NCBI GenBank assembly: GCA_028284485.1
Contig: JANQRQ010000011.1
Span: 1-64,000, forward strand
Source of the DNA: Planctomycetaceae bacterium
GTDB lineage: Bacteria > Planctomycetota > Planctomycetia > Planctomycetales > Planctomycetaceae
DNA: 64,000 nucleotides
Reading direction: 5' to 3'
In this document: positions 47,932 through 56,683 of the stretch, in pieces
Layout: every line of letters starts with the position of its first letter
How positions within the stretch are numbered: position 1 is the stretch's first letter
Program-made: the position numbers and the translations under genes
The notes under the pieces: generated by a model
What the model was told of the DNA's origin: nothing
What the model saw: only the letters and a program-made list of their open reading frames with translations
The model's database searches: none

Positions 47932-48033
47932 ACAGCATATTACGCTGACTTGTGGCCGCGAAAATCGCGTTTTGTCCTACTAGAGCTGGCTCCCACGAGC
48001 CAGAAACGCCCCCGAGAAAAAGTAAACCGCTCT
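47932..48033 (-). repeat. 102-bp dispersed repeat, copy C
   Basis: The cleanest copy. On the minus strand it carries three hairpins: CTGGCTC-GTGG-GAGCCAG (seven perfect pairs), CGCGA-TTT-TCGCG (five perfect pairs) and CAGCG-TAATA-TGCTG (one G-U). It ends 21 bases before the ATG of the small membrane protein gene, so it forms that gene's leader. Confidence 0.9.
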
Positions 48034-48169
48034 ATCGCGTCAATGAGGAGACTCAGAATTGCCGCGGATGTTCCCAAATTCGCGAAAACGGAGCAAGACC
48101 GAATAATGGCCTATATCCTTGCCAGGGAATGATTTTGGGGTCGTTTTTCGCGCGAATTCGCCCGCGGTC

Positions 48170-49129
48170 CTATTCCGCCGCCACAAATCGCGCGTCACTG
48201 CCGATAGGATGCCCCCGTAGGAATTCGGCGGCGGTCATGGCACGCTTTCCTTCAGGCTGAAGTCGCTTAATTTCCAAGCACCCCTGCCCTGTGTTCACGA
48301 TCAGCTGCTGAGGACTGGCAACGACTGTTGAGCCAGGTGGGCCCGCTGAGGCAGATTCTTCGGCCGAAGCCACCTCCAAGATGATGAGGCGTGAGGGGCG
48401 GCGGTCCGGCATTTGCAACATTGTGAATGGTTTCGGCCAGGGCTGCATCGCGCGAACGTGCCAGCCGATTTCTTCAGCGGTTTTTGACCAATCAATCTGA
48501 CCGTCCGATTTCTGCAAACGGGGCGCCAAAGTCGCCTCGGCATCCTGCTGCGCGATCGGTTTGGCCGATGACGTTTCCAAAAGGTCGATCGTTTTAAGCA
48601 TCGGTTGAACCGCGAACTGTGCGAGTCGCGTTTCAAGTTCGCCGGCAGTCTCGTTTGGGGCGATCTCGAGAGAATGCATCGCGAGAATCGGGCCGGCATC
48701 GAGTTTGGGAATGATCTGGAAAATGGTAATGCCCGATTCGGATTCACCATGCCAAATCGCATGTTGAATGGGTGCTGCCCCTCGAAATTTGGGCAGCAAT
48801 GATGCATGCAAGTTGATGGCGCCCAGCCGGGGGATCTTTAAGAGCTCTTCCGAAAGGATTTGGCCGTACGCGGCCACAACGCACAAATCAGGCTGTAATT
48901 GCTGCAGTTCTTCCAACGATTCCGGTGCATTCGCTCTTATCGGCTGAAAGACAGGTGTTCCCTGCTCGATGGCCAGTTCTTTCAACGGATTACGATGGCG
49001 ATGATGTCCTCGACCGGTTCGGTCCGGCTGTGTGTACAGACCGACAACTTCGTGCGAGGAATCATAAAGACTTTGAAAGGTCGGCAACGCGAATGTTCCG
49101 GTCCCCATCATCACCAGCCGTAACGACAC
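48170..49129 (-). CDS. fmt: Methionyl-tRNA formyltransferase
   Basis: Fmt formylates initiator Met-tRNA. The active site is visible: GAINLHASLLPKFRGAAPIQ and later KLDAGPILA. A C-terminal OB-like domain binds the tRNA. GGGGAG lies 7 bases before the GTG at 49129, which decides the start. The length (319) is typical. def lies upstream on the same strand with a 143-base gap. Confidence 0.96.
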   Translation of the reverse strand: MSLRLVMMGTGTFALPTFQSLYDSSHEVVGLYTQPDRTGRGHHRHRNPLKELAIEQGTPVFQPIRANAPESLEELQQLQPDLCVVAAYGQILSEELLKIPRLGAINLHASLLPKFRGAAPIQHAIWHGESESGITIFQIIPKLDAGPILAMHSLEIAPNETAGELETRLAQFAVQPMLKTIDLLETSSAKPIAQQDAEATLAPRLQKSDGQIDWSKTAEEIGWHVRAMQPWPKPFTMLQMPDRRPSRLIILEVASAEESASAGPPGSTVVASPQQLIVNTGQGCLEIKRLQPEGKRAMTAAEFLRGHPIGSDARFVAAE

Positions 49130-49272
49130 GCTTTTTCTCCCCTGGTCGAATTTGTTGCAATCGAGGTTTAACGCTGGTCGTCAAGTGCGGTTGGCCGAGG
49201 AACATTCGAATGGTCCACCAGCCGATTCTATCTGGAATGCAGGCCATTCTGTCGGCTGGGGGAAGCGATCCG

Positions 49273-49854
49273 TTACAGTCCGTTGGCCTGCAGTTCTCGA
49301 AGGTTCTGCTTGAGTCGTTCGTCTGAGGGATACTCGCCCGATTCTTGCTGGCGTTGAAACATCGCTTCGAAGTCGGTGATTTGATCGCTGAGTTCGCGCC
49401 GGGCAACATCGCTCATCCGGTCGAGGAACAGGACGCCGTCGAGATGGTCGGTTTCATGTTGAATGACGCGCGCGGGTAGGCCGGACAGAGTCATTTCAAA
49501 CTGACGTCCGTCGAGGTCAAATGCGTCGACGACGATTTCTTCGGCCCTTCGAACCTGACCGTAGACTTCCGGCAGGCTGAGGCAGCCCTCTTCGCCTTCT
49601 TCGTTCCCCTTGCGGCGAGTAATTTCGGGGTTAATGAAGACGTGCTCTTCGTCTTTGAGTTCAGGATCGGACGTGACGTTGACCACAAAGAAACGAAACG
49701 GAATGGCCACCTGATTGGCAGCCAGTCCGATTCCACGTGATTCATACATCAAATCGAACATTTGGCGAACCGTGGTTCGCAATGTCGAATTGATCTCCGT
49801 CAACGGTTGAGATTTCCAGCGTAGCGCAGGATGCGGATAACGTACGATTTCCAT
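49273..49854 (-). CDS. def: Peptide deformylase
   Basis: Def removes the formyl group from new proteins. The three family motifs are present: GIGLAANQV, EGCLSLPE (metal Cys) and QHETDHLDG (metal His and catalytic Glu). The 193 residues include a longer, charged C-terminus. fmt follows on the same strand, the common def-fmt pairing. Confidence 0.96.
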   Translation of the reverse strand: MEIVRYPHPALRWKSQPLTEINSTLRTTVRQMFDLMYESRGIGLAANQVAIPFRFFVVNVTSDPELKDEEHVFINPEITRRKGNEEGEEGCLSLPEVYGQVRRAEEIVVDAFDLDGRQFEMTLSGLPARVIQHETDHLDGVLFLDRMSDVARRELSDQITDFEAMFQRQQESGEYPSDERLKQNLRELQANGL

Positions 49855-50012
49855 AGGGCCTAAATTCGAAACACGTTCTTACAGGATAGTGGATCGAATT
49901 ATAGGCCCCCGTACTCGCGGGGTCGAGGTTCCGTCCGCATCGCAACGGACCTTCCGACAGAGATTTGCGAACAAATCGACTGTCCGATGCGATGAGCCGC
50001 CCGGATGCCCGA

Positions 50013-50309
50013 CTAGTAGGTGGGAAATGTCTGCAGCGGAACCGCCGCGGTCGCTGTCGGGTAGGCCGGGTAGGTCGGCTGAGTGGCTAGCACCTGACCC
50101 GAAGTGGGGATGCCGGCGGAAATTGAATTGTAAGAACCGTAGTAGGCTCCCTGCGGTGCATAGCCTCCTGGAGGTGCGTAGGCGCCCGGGCCATATCCAC
50201 AGGCTCCGCCAGGACAACCGCCGCCGTAGCCACCGTACCATGGCTTGCAGCAACCGCTGAAAACGGAAAGCGACACAACGGCCAGCATGACAACTGCGAA
50301 TCTTTTCAT
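50013..50309 (-). CDS. Gly/Tyr/Pro-rich small lipoprotein
   Basis: 98 residues. Leader KRFAVVMLAVVSLSVF with the lipobox FSGC, then a short Cys/Gly segment (GGYGGGCPGGACGYGPG) and a Tyr/Pro/Ala-rich tail. AAGGA lies about 7 bases before the ATG at 50309, and that start gives the cleanest leader even though the frame is open for another 160 codons upstream. Similar in style to the lipoprotein at 31658. Function unknown. Confidence 0.75.
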   Translation of the reverse strand: MKRFAVVMLAVVSLSVFSGCCKPWYGGYGGGCPGGACGYGPGAYAPPGGYAPQGAYYGSYNSISAGIPTSGQVLATQPTYPAYPTATAAVPLQTFPTY

Positions 50310-50779
50310 GAGGGATTCCTTCTCGAAACTTTTCCGAATACCGCTGACGGGTGGGTGAAATCGTCGGCCGTGGCTTCCTGAATAGGAAATTGACCGTTGA
50401 GATTTGTCTGGCGCTGATTCGGACAGATGGGTGACGTGATCGCGAAAGGAGAGTTGGAACAAGTGCGGAACCATACGTAGCCAAACCAAACTCGTCAACA
50501 CGAGTTTTTGCTCGAAGGCGGCGAATCGGTTCGAACCGGCAATTTCTGCCGATTCTTGAAATTGGGGTTGGTGAAAAAGGTGGTTCGCCGATATACTCCG
50601 CCTCCCCGGAATTGCCGGGTTAGCGGTCCCGCAGTCGGCCGGCACTCGGAGGATTCCAAACCCGGCCGAATGACAGGAACTCCTGCGGGGCAAAGTCGCT
50701 CGAAAACTTAGTAGTTCGATCAGCGCGAAATACGTTCGCGTTGCCTGACGACACACACGCATACGCAGGGAGGCACGGC
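50310..50779. other. Divergent intergenic region
   Basis: 470 bases between the small lipoprotein (minus) and the RmlD-like gene (plus). A short GGTTCGAACC palindrome near 50529 looks like a tRNA T-loop, but no acceptor or anticodon arm can be fitted. No gene is supported. Confidence 0.5.
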
Positions 50780-51712
50780 GTGGACACCGCAATTATTGTC
50801 GGCATCGATACGCTCGTCGGAGCAAACATTGCCGCGACGCTCGCAGACCGGTTTCAAGTCATTGGTATATCGCCCCGGTCCGCAATCACGATCGAAGGCT
50901 GCCGGACTGTTGTCGATTCCGGTGGAACGGCCCGGACACTGGCTAATCAATGGGCTGCCGAAGAGCCCGCCTGGATCATCTACTGCGGTTTATCGAATTC
51001 CAGTTGGGATGACCAACCGTCCCGCCCATTGACGAAAGTGGCGCACACCGCCGTCGAATGGGCGCGAACGGCCGAAAAACTCAATACGCGGTTTACGTTG
51101 ATATCAACCGACGCCGTCTTCACTGGGCCGTGGATCTTCCACCGGGAAGACTGCGATACATTCTGCGATTCTTCCGAAGCGACAATCGTTCGAGAAGCGG
51201 AAAGTCGTTGTGTCCAGGCTTGCCAACAGACGTTAGTCGTGCGAACGAACGCATTCGGTTGGAGTCCCGAGGGAACTGGCGAAGGGTTCATCGAGCGAAC
51301 GTTAAGTGCTTTGGAAACCGGATCGGCCGACCACTTCGATTCCGTCCGCCATGCCACACCGATGTTGGCCAGCGATTTGGCAGAAGTCATCGTGCAGGCG
51401 TATCACGATCAATTGTCCGGTGTCTGCCATATCTCAGGCGGTGAGCGTATTAATCCGTCTCAGTTCGCATCTCGGTTGGCTGCACAGTTCGAAGTTCCCG
51501 CGCCGCTACCCAGGGTGGTCGGAATACTATCGGATCGTCCGATCGGCTTCGGTTGTGGAGAAACATCGCTGCTGTCCGGCAAGGCGCGTTCCGCATTGGG
51601 CTTCACCCCGCCGCTGCTGGAGGAAAGCCTGCAGCGACTGGCCGACCAATCGGAGAACGGCTACCGCGACCGGTTACGTGGCGGAGCGCATACCCACGGC
51701 AAGGTTGCCTAG
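50780..51712 (+). CDS. RmlD-like extended SDR protein lacking the catalytic pair
   Basis: 310 residues. The fold follows dTDP-4-dehydrorhamnose reductase: N-terminal IIVGIDTLVGANIAATLAD, the STDAVFTGPWIFHREDC segment, VRTNAFGW and a C-terminal substrate domain with HISGGERINPSQFASRLA. The glycine-rich nucleotide motif is degenerate, and the YxxxK active-site pair after the STD motif is missing (the region reads ATIVREAESRC). GGGAGG lies 6 bases before the GTG, which decides the start. It may be a binding protein rather than a reductase. Confidence 0.75.
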   Translation: MDTAIIVGIDTLVGANIAATLADRFQVIGISPRSAITIEGCRTVVDSGGTARTLANQWAAEEPAWIIYCGLSNSSWDDQPSRPLTKVAHTAVEWARTAEKLNTRFTLISTDAVFTGPWIFHREDCDTFCDSSEATIVREAESRCVQACQQTLVVRTNAFGWSPEGTGEGFIERTLSALETGSADHFDSVRHATPMLASDLAEVIVQAYHDQLSGVCHISGGERINPSQFASRLAAQFEVPAPLPRVVGILSDRPIGFGCGETSLLSGKARSALGFTPPLLEESLQRLADQSENGYRDRLRGGAHTHGKVA

Positions 51713-51841
51713 AGCAAGTCGCTCTTGCTGAGCCCGCGAGTTTCCATTCAGACAACACTGAGTTTGTGTGACCGCGGGGCTGGACCGCTTTACGTGCATT
51801 GACGTTGCTGCAGCCAACGACTCGTTTTGCGCTGATTGTCC

Positions 51842-52759
51842 CTATTCGGCTCCTGTTTCCACGCTGGTTTGTTCCGGTGTGGGGAAGTTGTCGGGAACGG
51901 GGAACGTCACTTCACCGGTAGCGACCCATTCGCAACCGCGTGCCACGATTGTGCGAAAGCCGACGCACTGCATGGCGGTCAAATCGTCGGATCGGCCGCC
52001 GACATGTCCGAGCAGACACGTAAAGACGACGCCGTCGCCGTAAGGGATCCACCAGACCATCGGTTCATGGGCGCCGGTCCCCCGTTGATCGGGCGAAGAA
52101 TAGGCGGTTGCCAGCAGATTCATGTTCATCGCTGGTCCACGCTGGCCGTGGTACAACTCGTCTTTGGGATGCATCCATTCGGCGGGCATCCCTTTCATCA
52201 CCGGGTGCGCACGATCGCGAATAACGACCGGGTAAGGATGCTGTGGCCCGTGTCCGGCACCGGGGCCGTCCTTAGCGGCTGTGCGCACGGTTTCTCCGTC
52301 ATCGTTAACGGCGATCCGATCGCCATAATTCGCCTTCCGCCAGCCGAGCCCGATCATTTTGTTCCATTCGGCCCAGTTCGGGAACGGATTGTTGGCGGCA
52401 TGCACCACGACCACTCCGCCGCCGCCCGCCACGTAAGCTTCGAAGTTTTCTTCGACCGATCGCGGCCAAGGCTCGCCGTTATAGTTACTCAAAACGAGGT
52501 CGTAGTTTTGGAACTGGGGATCGAAATCGCTCCAGGCCTGCTCGGCTGCTCCCTTTTCGGGTGTTGTGACGACGTCGACGGTAAACCGCTCGGTCCCTTC
52601 TAAAAACGATTCCAGGTAGGGCGTGGTTTGTTTCCAATTGTGATTGTTCTGACCGTCGACAATCAGGACACTGAGCTTTTCGGCAGATTGTGCGGAATTC
52701 GTGCTCAGAAAAACTACGGCGCCAATGATTAACGCCGACCAGCCGTTCAAGTTTGTCAT
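51842..52759 (-). CDS. ThuA-like (trehalose utilisation family) secreted protein
   Basis: A signal peptide (WSALIIGAVVFLSTNSAQSA) precedes a ThuA domain, a glutamine-amidotransferase-like fold: LSVLIVDGQNNHNW, YDLVLSNYNGEPWP, GGGGVVVVHAANNPF and MVWWIPYGDGVVF. The catalytic triad of true amidotransferases is not seen. ThuA is linked to keto-trehalose use, but planctomycete members are of unsettled function and often sit near secreted sugar enzymes. AAGAGAAGAG lies before the ATG at 52759. Confidence 0.85.
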   Translation of the reverse strand: MTNLNGWSALIIGAVVFLSTNSAQSAEKLSVLIVDGQNNHNWKQTTPYLESFLEGTERFTVDVVTTPEKGAAEQAWSDFDPQFQNYDLVLSNYNGEPWPRSVEENFEAYVAGGGGVVVVHAANNPFPNWAEWNKMIGLGWRKANYGDRIAVNDDGETVRTAAKDGPGAGHGPQHPYPVVIRDRAHPVMKGMPAEWMHPKDELYHGQRGPAMNMNLLATAYSSPDQRGTGAHEPMVWWIPYGDGVVFTCLLGHVGGRSDDLTAMQCVGFRTIVARGCEWVATGEVTFPVPDNFPTPEQTSVETGAE

Positions 52760-52833
52760 TACTCTTCTCTTTCGTTGTTTGGTCACGGTCTCGTGATGTG
52801 CGAAAGACAATGATCTATTTCGTATTGACTGGT

Positions 52834-52851
52834 TTCCCGCCTTCGCGGGAA
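52834..52851. repeat. Short palindrome of the CCCGCCTTCGCGGG type
   Basis: TTCCCGC-CTTC-GCGGGAA is a perfect seven-pair hairpin between the ThuA-like and CstA genes. Similar palindromes occur as dispersed elements in many bacteria. It may also act as a terminator for cstA. Confidence 0.6.
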
Positions 52852-52903
52852 TGACTTTGGACGGAGCTAGGAAGCTTCGATTGTTGCACTGTCATGCTGC
52901 GCA

Positions 52904-54820
52904 TTAGCAATTCGGACCCCCGGCTGCCGTCGCCGCCGAAGTTGTCGCCATCGATGTTTGCGAACCGACCCGTTCCAATGGCGGCAAGGCTTCCTCCAGC
53001 ACACCGCGCGCCTTGGGCCATAACAGAAATGCCTCAATCACCATCCAAAACTGTAGACCGGTGATCGCCAGGCCGAATCCCAACAGCAAATAGTCCCGCT
53101 GAAACCACCAGCCGGTTTCGGGATTGAACATTTGCCACAACATGGCCCAGGCCGGCATGATCAACATGATGATCATCGGCACGACTGCGAATGCAATCGG
53201 CTTGTCGCGGCGCAGCAGATAGAACACCACCACCATGAACGCCAATCCGGCCAGCAACTGATTGGTTGCGCCGAACAACGGCCACAACAAGAGTCCGCCA
53301 CTGCCCGGTCCGGCTGCTTCGGTTGCCGGAACAAGCGCCAACAAAGCTGCCATGGTCACCGCCAAAGCTGTCGCAAAATACTTGTTGGTTGCCGGCTTAA
53401 AGTTGATCGTCGTTGCCAATTCCTGAATGACGTATCGCTGCAGACGAGTCGCGGTGTCGAGCGTCGTTGCTGCGAAGCTGGCCACCAGAACGGCGACCAT
53501 GGCGATGCCGAACTTCAATGGTATGCCCAGCGTCGTCAGAAAGTTCGCGCCTCCTTCGACGAAGGCACCGACTTTGTCTCCCAATCGAAAGGCGTTCCAT
53601 CCGCGGGCTGTGTCGTAGCGTGTGTTCCACGCTGCGACGCCGGCGAGTTGCTCGCCGGTCGCTTCATTCGCGACATGGGGTTCGTACTGAAACGCGGCCC
53701 CCGTACCGACACGGTCAAATTTTCCCATGCCCACGCCGGCGCAACAGGCCAGAATCACGATGACCGCCAAACCGCCTTCCAACAGCATGGCCCCGTAGCC
53801 GACGTATTTGGCATCGACTTCGGTTTCGACCTGTTTGCTGCTCGTACCGCTGCTGACGAGACAATGAAAGCCACTGCAAGCGCCGCACGCGATGGTAATA
53901 AACAAAAAGGGCCAAATCGGTGGGGCATCCGCCGGAATATCACTCGCCACCATCGGTGCACTGCCCGACAAATCGGCCTGACCGGTGGCACCGGCGACGA
54001 TCACTCCCAAAAGCAGTAATCCCAACGCCAACACCAATTGGTGGCTGTTGATGTAGTCCCTTGGCTGCAAAAGCACCCACACGGGCAGAACCGATGCGAC
54101 GGCACAGTACACCAGCAAAATGAACGTCCAAATGATGACCGCGTTGGGAAACGCACCCATCGTCTCGATGCCGAATAGTTCCGAGAAGTCGATCGGAAAG
54201 TAATAGGCACCCAAATAAATGGCGATGTACATGATTCCCAACGCGAGTAGCGATGGAATCAGCAAGCCGCCGTTTTTGCGGTAGACCCAAATACCGATCG
54301 CGACCGCGAGCGGGATTTCAATCCACACGGAGAGGACCGTTTCGGGATAAATGGCAAACACGCTGGCAATGACCAATCCAAAAATGGCCAGCACGATGGT
54401 GAGCGCCAGCAATAGAATCAACAGGAACAAAATGCGGGCGCGGGGGGTGATCAACCGCCCAGCCACTTCGCCGACCGTTTGGCCCCGATTGCGCATCGAT
54501 ACGACGAGCGCACCAAAATCATGGACGGCCCCGATGAAGATCGAGCCCAACAGCACCCACAATAGCGCCGGCAACCAGCCCCAAAAGACGGCAATCGCCG
54601 GCCCCACGATCGGACCGGTCCCGGCAATGCTGGTGAAGTGATGCCCAAAGATCACCTCTTTTTTCGTAGGGACAAAGTCGACATTGTCCTGCAGTTGCCG
54701 GCTCGGCACATCGGCTTCGCTGTCGAGATTAAAGATCTTTTTGGAAAGCCAGTGGCCGTAAGTGTGGTAGGCCACGATGTAGCCGACAAAGGCGCCGACG
54801 GCGATCAGCAACGTCAACAT
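52904..54820 (-). CDS. cstA: CstA-family transporter
   Basis: CstA proteins import peptides or pyruvate. 638 residues with about 16 membrane helices. The family start MLTLLIAVGAFVGYIVAYHTYG, the conserved KKEVIFGHHFTSIAGTGPIVGPAIAV and the CHCLVSSGTSSKQ-like segment (GACSGFHCLVSSGTSSKQ) are present. AGGGAA lies about 8 bases before the ATG at 54820. In E. coli cstA is controlled by CsrA; here csrA is only 1.4 kb away, but a link is inference. It may use different carbon sources than the E. coli protein. Confidence 0.93.
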   Translation of the reverse strand: MLTLLIAVGAFVGYIVAYHTYGHWLSKKIFNLDSEADVPSRQLQDNVDFVPTKKEVIFGHHFTSIAGTGPIVGPAIAVFWGWLPALLWVLLGSIFIGAVHDFGALVVSMRNRGQTVGEVAGRLITPRARILFLLILLLALTIVLAIFGLVIASVFAIYPETVLSVWIEIPLAVAIGIWVYRKNGGLLIPSLLALGIMYIAIYLGAYYFPIDFSELFGIETMGAFPNAVIIWTFILLVYCAVASVLPVWVLLQPRDYINSHQLVLALGLLLLGVIVAGATGQADLSGSAPMVASDIPADAPPIWPFLFITIACGACSGFHCLVSSGTSSKQVETEVDAKYVGYGAMLLEGGLAVIVILACCAGVGMGKFDRVGTGAAFQYEPHVANEATGEQLAGVAAWNTRYDTARGWNAFRLGDKVGAFVEGGANFLTTLGIPLKFGIAMVAVLVASFAATTLDTATRLQRYVIQELATTINFKPATNKYFATALAVTMAALLALVPATEAAGPGSGGLLLWPLFGATNQLLAGLAFMVVVFYLLRRDKPIAFAVVPMIIMLIMPAWAMLWQMFNPETGWWFQRDYLLLGFGLAITGLQFWMVIEAFLLWPKARGVLEEALPPLERVGSQTSMATTSAATAAGGPNC

Positions 54821-54971
54821 TGCGGAATTCCCTGCCAGAATTGAGAGACCTTGATGTGTGGGGCGATCCACTCCCTACGAGTATCAAGGTATCCAACCGG
54901 AATCATTCACGCAACAAGGCGGGGCGACGCGCGAAAACGCGGGCATTTGGCAGGTTGGCAGCGCGAGGTCC

Positions 54972-54996
54972 GTAGGGCGCGTGCTTGCTCGTACCC
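54972..54996. repeat. GTGCGTGC-type palindrome, diverged copy
   Basis: GTAGGGCGCGTGCTTGCTCG then TACCC: a weaker, inverted copy of the element seen three more times downstream. Confidence 0.55.
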
Positions 54997-55019
54997 TCTT
55001 AACGCGATGAGTAGTTATC

Positions 55020-55043
55020 GGTGGGTGCCAGCACGCGCCCTAC
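55020..55043. repeat. GTGCGTGC-type palindrome
   Basis: GGTGGGTGCCAGCACGCGCC then CTAC. GATGAGT precedes it and TTTCTG follows, both shared with other copies. Confidence 0.7.
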
Positions 55044-55180
55044 TTTCTGCATCGTTAGTTGCTGTATGCCGTTTTGAATAACACAAATCGGCACGTTTCA
55101 TGTCGGGAGGGCGAGGCTCCCGCCGAGCCGATTGCGTTTGATAACAGTTGCCGCCATTTTTTCCCAGATGAGTCGATAAC

Positions 55181-55204
55181 GGTGCGTGCCAGCACGCACC
55201 CTAC
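55181..55204. repeat. GTGCGTGC-type palindrome, best copy
   Basis: GGTGCGTGC-CA-GCACGCACC is a perfect palindrome followed by CTAC. It sits directly at the 3' end of the gene at 55208-55669. Confidence 0.75.
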
Positions 55205-55207
55205 GAT

Positions 55208-55669
55208 CTAGTCAAGCCCGAATGTTCGAATGTATTCTAAAGCCGTAGGGTCGCGTTCGCCGCCGATAAAAGACTCATAGATCGATTCCAGAAACATCAC
55301 CTTGGTTGCGTGTGCCGCAAATACGAGAGCCGTCAAAAGCCGTGCCTTGCGGAACTCTGCCTCTGCCCGATGCATATCTTCGGGACTCCGATTGTCGTTG
55401 CCATTTTCGTCGTCCCAGATATCGAGGTAGTTTTCATCGGCCTCATCAGCAGCTGTTTGCAACCGTTCCCGCAAGTCCTTTGGCACTTTTTCTCTTCGGC
55501 GTAACAACGAAATCGTCTCGTCTGCGATTGCGTTATCGAATGAAGCGAATTCTTTGCCCCGTTCGTAAATCCAAATAGCAAGTTCATGTAGTTGAGAAGT
55601 GTTCAATACACGTAGGTGCTTGGCTACTTTCTTCAGGTCGGCGTCCCAAGATACTCGTGTCTCTTCCAT
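55208..55669 (-). CDS. Hypothetical protein, helical
   Basis: The ATG at 55669 is chosen because the frame upstream reads through a palindromic repeat (55693-55716). The 153-residue protein is mainly helical, with paired charges (LRRREKVPKDLRERLQTAADE). No family is recognised. It lies between two copies of the GTGCGTGC palindrome. Could be a remnant or mobile-element cargo; no evidence decides. Confidence 0.55.
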   Translation of the reverse strand: MEETRVSWDADLKKVAKHLRVLNTSQLHELAIWIYERGKEFASFDNAIADETISLLRRREKVPKDLRERLQTAADEADENYLDIWDDENGNDNRSPEDMHRAEAEFRKARLLTALVFAAHATKVMFLESIYESFIGGERDPTALEYIRTFGLD

Positions 55670-56243
55670 TGCGCATTGCCTTGAACACGATTGGTACGTG
55701 CAAGCACGCACCCTACTTTCTGATGCGTGCAATCATGCACGCGACATTCCGCTTCAACAGCTCCGATTCGACAAACTTGCGCAACACGCCATCGCGTTTG
55801 AACTTGCACATCAGAATGGGGACGTCCGGAATGATCGGAAGACGCGGCGCATTCGAATCGATTGTAACAAGCGGCAGGTCTGTTTCGCGCTAAGGGCAGC
55901 GAAATCGGTACGGCCGTTACAATCGAAAGAGTCTTCCAGCGGTTTCGGGGGCACATCGCAAGTTCGTTCATCGAAACTCTTTTGTCGCCTGAGGATGGAC
56001 GATTACCCTAAACACCGGCCAACAGTGGACGACTCGCTGCAAACTAAGGAAGGGCTGCATTTTTTGCTTCGCAGGCGATTTTGTTGCGACAGGGGAATTC
56101 AACTGCCGACCTGCTGCCGCGAATGTTTGCGGGAATGCCAAATTGAAGATATCGGCGGCGAACAGCCACGCTACCCAGTTGGACGATTACCCGTTCTGAG
56201 CGGATCGCCCTCCGGTTGATCCGAAGGAGAAGGAGTTCATCAG
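55670..56243. other. Intergenic stretch before csrA
   Basis: No gene is supported on either strand. It holds the palindrome at 55693 and GGAGAAGGAG before csrA. Confidence 0.5.
55693..55716. repeat. GTGCGTGC-type palindrome
   Basis: GGTACGTGCAAGCACGCACC then CTACTTTCTG; the flank TTTCTG matches the copy at 55020. Confidence 0.65.
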
Positions 56244-56495
56244 ATGCTTGTATTGTCGAGACAACGCGACGAGAGCATCATCATCGGAGACAACATCGTC
56301 CTGACGGTCGTTGATATCCGTGGCGACAAAGTTCGCCTGGGCATCGACGCTCCCAAGGAAGTACCCGTTCATAGGCAGGAAGTCTACGAAGCCATCCAGC
56401 GTGAGAACATGAGGGAAGCGGAAGCCAACTCGAATAACGCTCCCGCAGTCTCCAACGATCCTCAAACGTCGCCTGGCACCAACCCTTCCGTCTGA
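56244..56495 (+). CDS. csrA: Carbon storage regulator CsrA
   Basis: CsrA is a small RNA-binding regulator that blocks or protects mRNAs at GGA sites. The start MLVLSRQRDESIIIGDNIVLTV and the RNA-binding end GIDAPKEVPVHRQEVYEAIQRE are canonical. The 83 residues include a polar tail. AGGAG lies about 8 bases before the ATG. In many bacteria it controls flagellin and carbon metabolism. It is followed by a clear terminator, so it is transcribed alone. It sits beside a glycan cluster on the other strand. Confidence 0.95.
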   Translation: MLVLSRQRDESIIIGDNIVLTVVDIRGDKVRLGIDAPKEVPVHRQEVYEAIQRENMREAEANSNNAPAVSNDPQTSPGTNPSV

Positions 56496-56531
56496 TTCAA
56501 CAAGATGGAATGGTTTATAATAGATGAGTCA

Positions 56532-56562
56532 ACCGGCTCGAACTTCGGGCCGGTTTTTCTTT
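56532..56562 (+). terminator. Intrinsic terminator of csrA
   Basis: AACCGGC (56532-56538) pairs with GCCGGTT (56550-56556), followed by TTTTCTTTTC. About 36 bases after the stop. Confidence 0.85.
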
Positions 56563-56683
56563 TCTTTGGAGCCGGCGAGTTGCGGGGCCGCTGGTTCTGC
56601 TGGGCCGTCCTTTTGGTCCCTTACTTACGATTCGGGTTTCCAGCGGGCGTATCGAGTTCCCAAAACTCTGCGAGAACGCGGGA

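Larger units (their letters stand above)
54821..55207. other. Intergenic stretch with palindromic repeats
   Basis: No gene. It is packed with repeats: 54972-54996, 55020-55043, 55104-55130 (GGGAGGGCGAGGCTCCC type) and 55181-55204. Confidence 0.7.

Noticed and set aside
47440-48132. 230-codon plus-strand frame over the small membrane gene and both repeats
   Set aside because: Antisense to the better-supported gene; its ends lie inside the repeats.
50525-50545. tRNA-like T-loop (GGTTCGAACC)
   Set aside because: No anticodon arm or acceptor stem can be placed around it.
55599-56219. 206-codon plus-strand frame before csrA
   Set aside because: Starts opposite another gene, crosses a palindromic repeat, no ribosome site or motif.
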